Shown here one piece after another: positions 23,526 to 35,800 of a DNA stretch of 64,000 nucleotides. Positions within the stretch are counted from its first letter, which is position 1, and each line of letters begins with the position of its first letter. The DNA lies in contig NC_079219.1 of NCBI RefSeq assembly GCF_029633865.1, positions 16,823,810 to 16,887,809 of the forward strand. Reading direction: 5' to 3'. Below the pieces are notes generated by a model. That model was not told where the DNA came from and ran no database searches. It worked only from the letters and a program-made list of their open reading frames with translations. The DNA is from Lampris incognitus (lineage: Eukaryota > Chordata > Actinopteri > Lampriformes > Lampridae). The position numbers and the translations under genes are program-made.

Positions 23526-25330
23526 TATAGTAATTACACTCTGTTCAAAATGACCTGTTTTGATTAACAGTTATTAACTATAAATATTGTTATCATCAAT
23601 AGGCTGTCTTTTAACATCTGAGATGGAGATAAAATATTTTGAATATTTTTAAACAACTTTTACAGGAGGCCTGGGTCAATATAGCCTCGCCTATATGACT
23701 GGCGAGAATGCCTACAACATTATACAAAACAAAATAAATAATAAAAAAAACCTTTAAAGTCGATTGCAAACGAGTGGTATTTAACAAGCTGACTTAAGTT
23801 TCATCTGAGAGAGAAAAAAAAAACAAACTTGCATTTGATCTTTGGGTCCTTATCCCAAATCCTTAGAGGCTCGAGTTGGACTTCTATTGAAAATGTGTGA
23901 TGTGAGCCCGAACTAAAAACCCTCTGACAGTCCGAGTCCAGCTGCTGACAAGCCAGTAAATCTCAAACCCTGCCCATCTACTACGTACCAAGATCAACGC
24001 CCAGATTTCAAATCCCTTGGACTGTGTGTGTGTGCGTGTGTGTGTGTGTGCTGTCAAGCAGGTGACATGCTCAGAGAAGATGGCAGGTAGAAAGACATAG
24101 CATCACACATCAGTTTATGTGTGTGTGTGTGTGGAGACAAGACATTCATGTGTTGTGAAGGAGATGTGGGCAAGTGTATTTAATAAAGAGGGCTGTTTCC
24201 ACTGCCTCTGCATGCTACAAGTAAAAGTGAGGTTAAATTTAGTTTGACTGGTTAAGAGCTAGGTTCAGGAGATCATTACTTGCACCCTATTAGAGTCAAT
24301 GCAACCGTTTTAATCACGTAATCATCCAATCAAATCACGTCGGCGAGATAAGGTGTGTGTGTGTGTGTGTGTGTGTAGGAGAGGCTATGTGTATGCACAG
24401 GTATGTCTCAACATATGATGTGTGTGGTTTTGTTATCTTAAAAAGCAACAGGCATGCAGAGATGGGAAAACCAGGTCCAGAAAGTCAAAAGACCTAACAA
24501 TGGATTTGTTTGACCCATGCATGAAACCAGCTGACTAGCTCCCCCTACCTCGCTGAAAAATGGGGTTGACTTACATTCAGCTGGTTTAGTGCACAGATGC
24601 TGCAAATACACAGCCAGGACTTTTGCTCTCTGGACCTGGTTTTTACACCTCTGCGTGCATCTGTAATTTGTGTGGCTCATTAGCTCGAGTGTGCAAGAGA
24701 GCGTGTCAGCCGAGACCTTTTTCTTTTTTTAAATCTTACATCTGTTCAGCATTTGGACACGTTTATCTGATTTGACAGGTTTAGCAAAATATGTTAGAAG
24801 AGCTGCTTTGAGGTTTAAAATGGAAGTTAGCGAGGTATGAAAGAGTGTGGAGAGCGTGACTGAGACATATTGTCCCTCCCAAACCCCAGGGCAGATGGGG
24901 AGCGAGCCAGTGAACAGCGAGGTGGCGGTGTTCCAGAATGAGTGGCAGGAGTGGAGATGGCTGTCATGTCAATTTAGTGATCAATCTCAGTGCACCTGAA
25001 TGCTCACTGGATCACCCTGCAGAAACACAGGCTTATTCATATAACACACGCATGCATGTGTAGAAAGGAGTTGCTGGCAGTGACACACGTCCCTACAAGC
25101 TTTGTAGCCACATTTCACTGGCGGGGCGGATATCTCTGGACCTTAGTCACTGGCTCCCCTTTTCTCTCTCACTCATCTCATTTCATGTTTAAATTATTAC
25201 TATTATATCTGTTCCTCAGATGGACATACTTATCAGGGTTTCCAATTTATGCAACCTCTGCAGTGTATTCATTCTGTATGTGGTAAGGATTACATGTGGC
25301 TTTCTCCTACATACCTCACCTTTATACTGT
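23526..25330. other. fam83a 5' flank / intergenic
   Basis: No gene recognised. Short (TG)n tracts lie at about 24025-24050, 24116-24132 and 24354-24376. Confidence 0.45.
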
Positions 25331-25630
25331 AGCGACTTAGGGGGGGCGCAGCCTGGGTACCGTCCCAGCCGGGCCGCGAATCCGGATCTCCGGCACCAAA
25401 GGCGACAACATTAACCAGTCGACTAAAGGGTCCAACCTCTTAGCCATTGGCTAACGTGTCTACTTATCCGTGCACGTTACACTACCCCCCCGCCCCCCCT
25501 CCTTCAGGAAGCTTCAGCATATCAGCTCCCTATGCCCTCACGCCTCTGGGCGACAACGTTAACCAGTCGACTAAAGGGTCCGACCCGTTAGTCAAGGGCT
25601 AACGTGTCCACTTATCCGGGCACGTTACAG
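25331..25630 (-). repeat. tRNA-like repeat family C, with an 81-bp direct duplication
   Basis: 25401-25481 and 25549-25629 are direct copies of one 81-bp unit (GGCGACAAC, TTAACCAGTCGACTAAAGGG, CTAACGTGTC, ACTTATCCG, CACGTTACA). The antisense of the first copy continues into a B-box-like GGATTCGCGGCCC. The unit matches the element at 7115-7276 on the opposite strand. TGTAGCGACTT at its left mirrors the CGCTACA end there. A C-rich spacer lies between the copies. Confidence 0.65.
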
Positions 25631-26861
25631 TACCTTGTTTACAAGTTTTTGAGCTGCAGCTTTAACTCTAGGCGTTAAAGACACAATGCAACACTTTCTA
25701 TTGTATTGCGACAACTAAGACCTTTAATGCAAATAAATTAATGTTATAATTACATCACTGTTTACAACATAAGAATCCTCAGGACATAAGTGGGCAATAA
25801 GCATACATATCTAAGATTGCACAATGACACACAGGAGAGGGTTAAATTATGAATTTAAAATATCTGATCAAAAACAGGGTTTAAATAAGACAAATCAAAT
25901 AAGCTCAAGTATACAAGCACATGAGAATTCCTATGCTTTAAAACAACCGTGTGTGTCATTGTTTACTTCCTGGGTGAGATGGCTGTCATCTGCATATTGT
26001 GGCATTGACATCTCCATTAAGTGCAAGTATCAGCAGCACACCATCATACAGGATAACCAGTTTGGCCATAACTGCCTCTTTGAGCAGGATGTTAGTTTAT
26101 CTGGCCGCCACTGTCCGTGTTTAAAGTGGTCACTGAAGAGGACTGAGTCAAGCATGTTTTCTTCCCTTCATCTGAATATCACATCAATGGAAGGGATGAA
26201 GGGATTCTGGCCCGAAGAACTGACTGAAACCAGATTATGTACTCATCATCTCTCCTGTTAACTAATCATTACTAATGATGAAATATGGAAATTGTTCCTA
26301 TGGCTGTTAGCAGAGAATCTGACTGGAGGCTCCAGCCTCACAGGGTCCTTGGACTACTTTCAGGCCAAAGACCCATGTGCATACAACACAGAGATAAAAA
26401 CAAAAACCACAAAAACAACGACATCCGAGGAACTTTTCTTTTAAAAGAGTAATTTCTTTCTATAAATGTTGACCGTGAAGCAGAGCCGGGTTTCCTGGCC
26501 AGCAGCAGTGGTCTATTTCTGCACTTGCACTGAATTAGTCAAGAATGCTGGCGGCTTACTAGAGAATAGAAACACTGTGTTGATGAATGGTGAATTTGAT
26601 TGGCCATAGCCATTTCATCTTTTGTAATTGTAGATAATTTTACAGTTGGATTGTCCTGAGGGAGGAATGGTCTATTAGTACTCATTATGTGATTGATAAA
26701 ACATTAAGACTGTGATGGCCCATTTGGCTCTATCGCTACCAGTTTTAGTGTTTTGTTTTTTTTCAGTCTCGGTATTTTGTTGTTGTAGTCACTTGGAGGA
26801 CACGGCTGCGGTAGAACGGGGTGACTGGCACCGTGGAATGTCAAGTGGAATGGCGGCTCTT
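25631..26861 (-). other. tbc1d31 3' flank / probable 3' UTR
   Basis: AT-rich and non-coding on either strand as far as I can tell. The minus-strand ATTAAA near 25725 is a possible poly(A) signal, 1.1 kb after the tbc1d31 stop. Confidence 0.4.
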
Positions 26862-29800
26862 TCATGACTTGAAGACAGGTGACAGTGACTGGATAGACTG
26901 GGATGACGCTGAGCTGGCTTCTCTGGCCCTTGCTGCTAGCTTCTGTCTCAGGACTCTGATGTCCTTCATCAGCTCTCTTTCTCTGCTGTCGAGCTGGGCC
27001 CGGCCTCGGTCCAGAGGAACTGAGAAAATACGAAAATGAAAATCCTCAACATCTACTTCTCTTTTGCTGCAGAACCTCACTGAAAACATAGAAGGTCATT
27101 TTCAGTGAAATCATTCATCCAAATGTCTCAAGCAAATAAATGAGAGATGAATATGTCAAGTAAGAGATTAAACGTAACTCTTATGTTAACAGTTTTATGT
27201 TTAACAGTTCGCAAGTAAGCAGTGTACATGTAACCCATAGATGTCGGCCAGTGTTTTGAATAGCATTAGCGTGTGGCTAAAATGTCTAATTCAACGCTGG
27301 TTTAAGCCGGAGAATATACTCACAACTAGTGGAGATGCTCTCTGAAGGCGACGGGCTATTGAGACAAATCATGTTGGTTCCTGTCTGCCTTGGGGTGGCA
27401 GTAGGGATCACAGACACTGTTGGGCCAGTAGCAGCAACAGTAATACCAGTCTGAGCAGGACTAGTATTAGCTGCACCATTAACAGTAGTTACAGCTGTGG
27501 ATATACTGGGCAGTCCTCTAGTTGAGTGTGGTGACCTCATAGTTATCCGTCTTTGGACGCCTGACAGAAAGCAAATCACTGTTAGTTACGATATGACATA
27601 GACAGAAGTAGCGCTGATCTCTTGGGAGGTCAGAACAGGGCCAGCTACTGAACTGCTAGTAGGGATTCAGACCCGTGCTCAAAGACACTTCAGCAAGGGG
27701 CAGATCAACTAGGTCAGCAGGTCCAGTGTATGTCTGTGTGTGTGTTACCTGTACAAGCTGAGGGCAAGGGCTGGCTCTGCTCTTGTAACTGGGCCCTGGC
27801 CATCATCACTTCATCCCACTGGCAAGAGACAGAAACAGCATACATTCACTTAAGGAATAAAATGGTGTTTTGGCAAATACTTTTTTTAATCACTCTATCT
27901 GTTACTGAGTAGTTTCACCTTGGCGCCTTTTACCACGTTGACATGCCTAATTGGATATTGTTAGTTGACTAAATAACTTGTAATCCCTCAATTCAGCTTT
28001 TCAAATAACCACTGTTTATAATATCAAAACTGTTTTCAGTCAGTAGTAAACTAAAGTCATGACATAAAATCTTTTTTTTTAAATCTGTGCCATAATGTTT
28101 GAACTGTAACAGTGTAAATGTAAAAGCAAATCCACCATAAAGCACGGATTGTAAACCGAAGAGTCACACACTCATACTCTTTTATCTTACCTTTCTCCCC
28201 TCTACACTTCTCATGGTGTTGACCAGTCTTTCCTCCTGTGCGAGGGTCTGTCTGTGGAGTTGGGCCAGCCTCTGTCTTTTCACCTCTTGCTCCATTTCTA
28301 CGTGTTCCAGGCGCTCTGCCACCTCTCTCTGCCAGTCTGCATCCAAGCCCAGTTGGCATGCCTCGGCCAGCGATTCCTCCAGGGCCTGTGTTGGTATGTT
28401 TGTGCAGAAATGGGTAGAATGACAGAAAAATACACCACAGGGTACTTTGTACTGGTGCATCAGTATCACAGGCTGGCATACGCAAACGTTGTTATACCAG
28501 CCGGTGATGACTGACTCAGTTTGAATTTACTTTATAGACCTTCAGAAGTACCTTCACCGTGTACCTGCTATAGCTAAAGTGCAAGTTTGATAGATAACCA
28601 GGCATGTGCATTGTAAGAGGAGCGCATGTTACATTTGGTGCGCTGCAGCAAATGCCATCAAGCCTAACCTAGGTGTGCTAATGGGTACGCCTGATGCACA
28701 TGTTACATTATTTCACCGCAGCACATTAGCTCAGTGGGTTAAGTAGCTGCCCTTGAACCAAAATGTTGCTGGTCTGAGCCATGACCGTGCCATTTTCCAT
28801 GACATTGTTTTAAGGAAGCAACGTAAGATAATTTACAAGCATAAATAATATACTTTTGATAAAAAAACGTAGTCCCTACAAATGAAGATATCAGAGAGAA
28901 GTAATACATGTGAAGCAGATACAAGCAAAGAATCCACAATGCTATTTTTAGAGGGAGATAAATAATCTGGGCACAAAACGCTTTAAAAAGATTTCTATGC
29001 AGGTTTGGTGTGAAGGAGAAACATCATCAGACTTGGTTAAAATATTAAGTGAATGGGAAGGAACTTTTTCTGGTCACTTCTCAAGAAAGTATGAAAACTT
29101 TGATGACAAATTTTATGAAAATATATTTTGTATGAGGAGGGAAGATGTAAAGCACCACCCTCATACTGAGGATTTTTTTAAGCTTTTGGAATAGATCAGT
29201 TTTCTAATGAAGTGTTGAAATATCCCAAAATGTTTGATTCGTTGTATTGTTTGCTGAAAACATGTTTCAATCATAACATGGTGCCCTCAAGTTGGTCTAG
29301 ATTAATTATAACTCCTATTCCAAAATCCCCAAAAGATGACCTGAATGTGCCATTAAATTATTGGGGCATTTATCTACTGAGCCCTGTACATAAACAGTAT
29401 TCCTCCATCTTGAATAATAGATTAGTACAATTTTTAGAGCAGAACAGCCTGCTAGAAGAGGAGCAACATGGTTTTTGAAAGGGAAGAGCCTGTATAGATC
29501 ATATTTATACAGTATCTACAGTGGTTAGCAAAATATTGAAATACAATAAGCCCACATTTTCTTGTTTGAGTGATTTTCAAAACGTGTTTGATTTTGTAGA
29601 CCATGATCTCCTGAAATGTAAGCTTTGCCAAATAGGGGGCAACACTTTAGATTACAGCCCACAATGTACGGCGTAATTACTCCATAGCTGCAGTGTAATA
29701 GAATGAATGAAAGAATGAACGAAAGCCACTTTATTTGACATCATATTCTTACAACGAATTGTATTCTTACAGTGAATGTGTTCTCTGCATTTAACCCACC

Positions 29801-32800
29801 CTATTGTATAGGAGCAGTGGGCAGCTGCAGCACCCGGGGACCAACAGACAGGAGTATTAACCCTAACATGCATGATGGGAGGAAACTGGAGCACCCGGAG
29901 GAAACCCACGCAGACATGGGGAGAACATGCAAACTCCACACAGAAAGGACCTGGGATGGCCTGGGGTTCGAACCCAGGACCTTCTTGCTGTGAGGCAACA
30001 AACAGTGCTAACCACTGAGCCACCATGCTGCCCAATATTTTGTATTACCGGTGTACAGGTACAGTATGTACCAATACCCATATGTAGGTACTGGGGAACA
30101 AGATGTGAAGTTATGGAATAAGGGGGTAACAATTTGGGATCTTACAAAGAACTTATACTGTAGTTATTTTTTAACTACTGGGTACCTATTCTATTATTAC
30201 AGGGTACAATATGGCCATAAGACTGCTTCAGAGGCTGTCCTGTTTTAGATTATGTGTCAGGAATATGGGGTTACAAAAGGTTTCAGGAAAAACGAACGTG
30301 TCCATAATTGGCAATTCGATTCTTTTTGGGACATCATAAATTCCTGTTTTGTCAGTTAATGGAAATATGGGGTGGGACTCCTGTGAAGTAGGCCAGCATG
30401 GTGAGCCTGTGGAACAGGCTGCTGGGTTTACCAACCAAGAGGGTCACTAGTGAAATGTTTTATTGGGACGTCTGTCGGAGGTGAATAGGCATCTGAAATA
30501 TTTGATTTACTAGAGCAGCGTGGACGAGGAACTTTATCTCAAAAAAAAAAAGGCAGAAGAAATCTGGCAAAAGGCAAAATTGAGAACTTAATGTTTATTT
30601 ATGAAAGATACAAAAATATATGAAAAATATGTCAAGTATAATTTTTCTACAAGTCAGAGGTCACTCTGTGCACATTTAAGATGTGGTATAGTGTGGGCGT
30701 CTGGCATAGTGGTCTATTCCGTTGCCTAATAACATGGGGATCGCCGGTTCGAATCCCCATGTTACCGCCGGCTTGGTCGGGCGTCCGTACATACACAATT
30801 GGCCGTGTCTGCGGGTGGGAAGCTGGATGTGAGTATGTGTCCTGGTCGCTGCATTAGCACCTCCTCTGGTCGGTCGGGGCACCTGTTGGGGGGGGACTGG
30901 GGGGAATAGCGTGATCTTCCCATGCGCTACGTCCCCCTGGCAAAACTCCTCACTGTCAGGAGAAAAGAAGCGGCTGGCGACTTCACATGTATAAGGGGAG
31001 GCATGTAGTAGTCTGCAGCCCTCCCTGGATTGACAGAGGGGGTGGAGTAGCGACACGGAGGAGTGGGGTAATTGGCCAAATACAATTGGGGAGAAAATCC
31101 CACCCACCCCCAAAAAATAAATAAATAAACAAAAAAAGATGTGGTGTACTACCACTATATATTGAAAGTGGAAGATACAGAGGTGTGACTGAAGATGAAA
31201 GAATTTGTGAATATTGTGCGCTGAATGTGGTAAATGAAATTCATTTCATTCTACGCTGTCCTTTTTATCATGACTTAGTATGGTAAACATTGTTTAAAAA
31301 AGTTCATGTCCCTGATTTAGATTTGATAGGTATTGAGAATGGAGGTTCAACAGAAGACCTTTCTGATAATGTTTTTGCTTTTTCGGAATATTTTTCTAAA
31401 GCATGGGATAGCAGAAGAAAAGTAACATGATAGGTCAGTTCCTCAGACTCTAATTTATAATTTACATATGGATTGCAGACTATTGGTTTATGAACTGGCT
31501 CAAATATACAGTGTTTGGCACTAATAGATGCAGATATATACGTATTTTGTCTTGCTTGGATGTGCGTATTGTATCTTGTGCCTAGGCTAGGGGGCTGTGT
31601 TTGTGTGTTTGTTTATTATTTGTTATTCCATTGTAGGATATCTCCTGGAGCGGTACTTGTGGGAGGTTTATGTTTGGATAATATTGATGAATTGTGTTGT
31701 TAGATGATGGTGGGTCAACATGCAGAATGTTTGGTTTGTTGTCAGTTAATATGTCTGAATAATTCCATGAGGGATGGGTCATGTAAATGACCAGACACAA
31801 AAATAAAATAAAATAAAAACATTCATTCACTCATTCCAATTGCTGGTGAATTTCCCCAGTGGGGTCAATAAGGTTTTACCCTCTGATGTATGACAAAATA
31901 TGTAAACTTCATGTATAGTGTTTATGTCCATGTGCGAGTTGCCAGGGCTGGTTTGTTCAAGGCTGTTAATTGTAGCATTTGGAAAATGATACGGACGAGG
32001 TTTGGACCAACGACCTCTTCATTTGAAAGCAGCTGACTAACCGCTGAGCAAATGTGCTGCAGCACGCTAAATGTAACATGTGCTCAACTTAAAATGCCTA
32101 CCTATACACACGCCTAGATTAGGTGTGTAGGCGTTTGCTGCAGTGCACCAAATGTCACATACGCTCCACTTACAACACATACCTATAAGCACATCCAGCC
32201 CCCCCCCAAATTGTACAGCCAATTACCCTACTCTTCACATCCTGCTTCCCACCCGCAGACACGGCCAATTGGGTCTGTAGAGACACCCAACCAAGCCGGA
32301 GGTAATGCGGGGATTCGAACCGCCGACCCCCATGTTGATAGGCAACAGAATAGACCGCTATGCTACCTGGGTGCCCACATCTAGTTATCTATCAAAGTGT
32401 AAGGTGTAGTGTGCATATGAGATTACATGTACAGGTAGGCGTGGTCTATATCAGGTGTTACATGTACAGGTAGGTGTGGCCTATATCAGGTGTTACATGT
32501 ACAGGTATGTGTGGCTTATATCAGGTGATACATGTACAGGTAGGTGTGGCCTATATCAGGTGTTACATGCACAGGTAGGTGTGGCCTATATCAGGTTTTG
32601 CGTACATTACGTGCACGTGCCTTCTCAATACATATGAATGCCACAAGTATATGAAATGACCACTGCCAGCGTGACACCTACATCACATGTGTGTAACGCC
32701 TGTGTCTCCATTGTGAGTCCATGTAAATTGTGGGCGTGCGTTCAAAGGTTTGGTCAGATCTTAGAGGTAAGTGCTAGGTGCTAGTGAGGCGTTTGACATT

Positions 32801-32825
32801 AATTTGCTGGCTCATATTATGCCCC

Positions 32826-32873
<48 letters not shown>

Positions 32874-35800
32874 AGAGACCAACCTGCAGGTTTATTTCTG
32901 TATTGTGCAGCCCTGTTCTGTAGCCCTCCTCCTCTCTCTCCGCCCTTTGCATCCTCATCTCCACCTCCTCCTGAACCTCCCGACTCATTTGCTCCTGCTC
33001 CTTCAGCAGTTCCTATGGAAAACAGATGGAAAAGAAGACTTTTTATTAGTTTTAGGGACACTGAAAAATATTCAATAGCAGGGATCTTTCTAGATAGACT
33101 GCTTCATCAGGTCATGCCTCACGGCTGGAAAACTAACTGTCTCTAAGTTTGTTAGCATGAACCTTTTATCAGCTGTTATGATTTATATCTTACACTGGGT
33201 ACCAACAACTAGAACACAATGAACCACTAAAAGGATGGAATGACTACACTGAGTTATGAAAGGACAAGGGAGCCACAGAGAAAAGAAAGAAGGGAGGAAG
33301 GGATAATGACAAGGAAGCAAAGCACAAGGAAAGAGAGGACAGAGGGAAGGAATCAGGGAAGAAGGGGAGGGAGGAAGGACATTTGTTACCTGTTCAAAGA
33401 GTTTCCTTTGAGCCTCCAGCTCCATCTGTCTGACTTCGAGATCCTCAATAGCAGCAGCTGTCTCTCGTCCACGAAGATCCATCTATAATTGAGTGTGATG
33501 ACATGGTCATATGATTCTGTCAAGAAGCTGGGAATTACAGCTTTTCTAATTCTCTCTGACCCATTTAGAAATACAGGGAGAACATGACTTTGGAATTTAA
33601 AAAGTCATTAAAAACATGGCTGTATAACTCGAGAGCTGTGTAAGCTGCTGCTGGTCTTTGTATGTGGAGAAGACACGGACACAGATACACACAAACACAT
33701 TTTATTTGTGGGCACCTTTCAGAGCACTCAAGGACACCATTTCCAACATTTCCATAACCTAAACATTAAAATTCTTTCTCAGAATGCTATCAGAAAATCT
33801 CCAAACAAACTGATGGCCTGATTCCAATAAGTATGCATGAACAGTGAAATATAGTGATTGAAATGTATTGGAAGGCCAACACATTAGCCTGGGAGGCACA
33901 GAACTCCTTTGAGAACCAGTAAATGACGGGTATAGATCTCATGCTAGTATAAAGGAGAACCCTGAGGTTGTCAGACAAGGGCTTTCAGTCTTTCCTAAGA
34001 TTAGAATAAGTTCAATGGGGGAATCAGGATTCTGAATCAGTGGCCATTTTTAAAAAGCCACTCAAGACCCACTTGTAGTCACTTATATACAATGCCACTG
34101 CATCTTATGCTAGTTTTATTTCTGTGTAAGTTGTCTATTTTTCAGTTTATAGACTTCAAATTTAAATTCCTCACTGAATGTCTTTATATTCTTTTGTGTT
34201 TTTATTGACTGTCCCATGTTTTTTTTAATATTACATAATTTAGTATCTAGTATTTGAATATGTACTTTGAAGCATTTTTAATCATGTTTTAAAAAAGCTG
34301 CTTTATCAGTAAAGCTTTACCTGCTTACCTTTCTACTAATCTCCTCATCTAGTTTTTGTATCTGTGAGGCTCTGAGGTCCAGCTGGTGTTTGAGAAAGCG
34401 TCTTCTGGAAGCATCCAACAGCTGTATCTCCTTCTCCTTCAGCTCTCTCTTCATGGCTGCCAATCTTGGGAGGACAGAACGATGCCATCACCGAAGAGAC
34501 AACAGCGACCATCTTAGAAATTTACCTGCGGGATGTGTAAGTGGGTGTCTGTGTGTTTTATTTACTTGGTCCTCTGTTGCGTTAGTTTTTCCTCCTCTTG
34601 TGCCAGAACGTGTCTGCGTTGCTCCTCTGCCTGCTGCAGCAGCTCCTATCGAAATTAGATTACATTCAGTTCAAATTCAGTTCGGTTAGCTTCATCTCAG
34701 TTTGACAGATTTCACTAAAATTAAAACTCACTACAACTGATTTCAGCTAAACACAGTTCGGGTCATGTTGAACGAGGTTGCGTTATTATAAAGAATAGAG
34801 GATAGAATACTAGCGGTGTTTTTTTTTTTTAATCTACAGGTAATTTCTATATCCAAGAACAACGATGCAAATATATGACACCATAAACCTCATCTGTACC
34901 TGTTGTACATAATAGGCCTCCTCTTCAGCTTCGCGACGCACGCAATCTGCACGAAGCTCGGAGAGTGCTTGTCTGTTAAGTGGAACGACAGACACACAAA
35001 GGGTTAGAGAAACACATACCAGATGCACTGAAAGTGAAAGACAGACAGTCTGACAAACACACAGAAACACAGTCTACATAGAGTTCTGATAACAGGGAGA
35101 AATAGCGTGACATGCGGCAGAGATTTGCTCATCCGCGGAGGGGTAGACATTTGAGCCCAGTCCTCCGTGTAAAGATACACACAAACCTCTCTCTCTTAAG
35201 TATATTAACCCTCACCGTACCATATTTTCTCTCTTTCAGCTCTGATATTTTATCTCGCGCAATGTATGTTACTCATAACAAATGATATATTATGATAATT
35301 GTATGTATTCCTATAATAACATTATGATTATCCATACATTTTCTAAAATCTCACCTCTCCCGGAGATACTCCATCTCTTGCTGTTGTATCCTCTCCCTCT
35401 CTCTGCTCTGGTATTCCACTACGGATGCTGGGTATTGGTTGAAGACGGGGTACTGCCCCTTGGTCAGTGGAGAAAAATCGGATAGGATGGCCTTGGGGTG
35501 AATGTTTGCTGGTGTGCTTCCCATCAGGCGATAGGCCTCCTTTATCATGGCTCCCATGTCCAGGTTGTTACGATGGTGAAAGAAATACTAAGGAGAGCAG
35601 AGAATTGGGAGGAGGAGACAAATAAAGTTAAAAAAGAAAATATAGTTTAAAAAAAAGAACACGGTAGAAAAGGAGGGGAAAGTAGGCTAGAGTGAAGGCA
35701 GCCAGTGATTAAATAGGCCTAGGTCTTGAACTTGGCATTCATATTCAGTAGATAACGGGGGAAAAGGTCAAAGAACATAGCATCATTTTATTTATTTTAA

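Larger units (their letters stand above)
28960..31840 (+). mobile_element. decayed LINE (RT) interrupted by two SINEs, tbc1d31 intron 19
   Basis: RT pieces are at 29000-29640 ([47 protein letters not shown]), and the C-terminal region is at about 30200-30680 ([35 protein letters not shown]) and 31140-31260 ([43 protein letters not shown]). The middle is missing and stops are frequent. A minus-strand SINE (29696-30034) and a SINE A copy (30688-31135) lie inside it. The type resembles Tx1/L1-like fish LINEs, but the clade is not fixed. Confidence 0.75.

Noticed and set aside
23123-23530. 135-codon plus-strand frame
   Set aside because: It is the antisense shadow of fam83a exon 1, whose minus-strand frame matches FAM83A.
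25824-26261. 145-codon open frame on the plus strand
   Set aside because: It lies in the tbc1d31 3' flank, has no recognisable domain, ordinary AT-rich composition and no neighbouring exons.
30720-30770. tRNA gene from the A/B boxes in the SINE heads
   Set aside because: The boxes sit at the head of long repeats with bodies, tails and target duplications, and the arms do not form a complete cloverleaf.
32455-32637. Apparent protein repeat
   Set aside because: The 35-bp unit is not a multiple of three, so the open frame is accidental.
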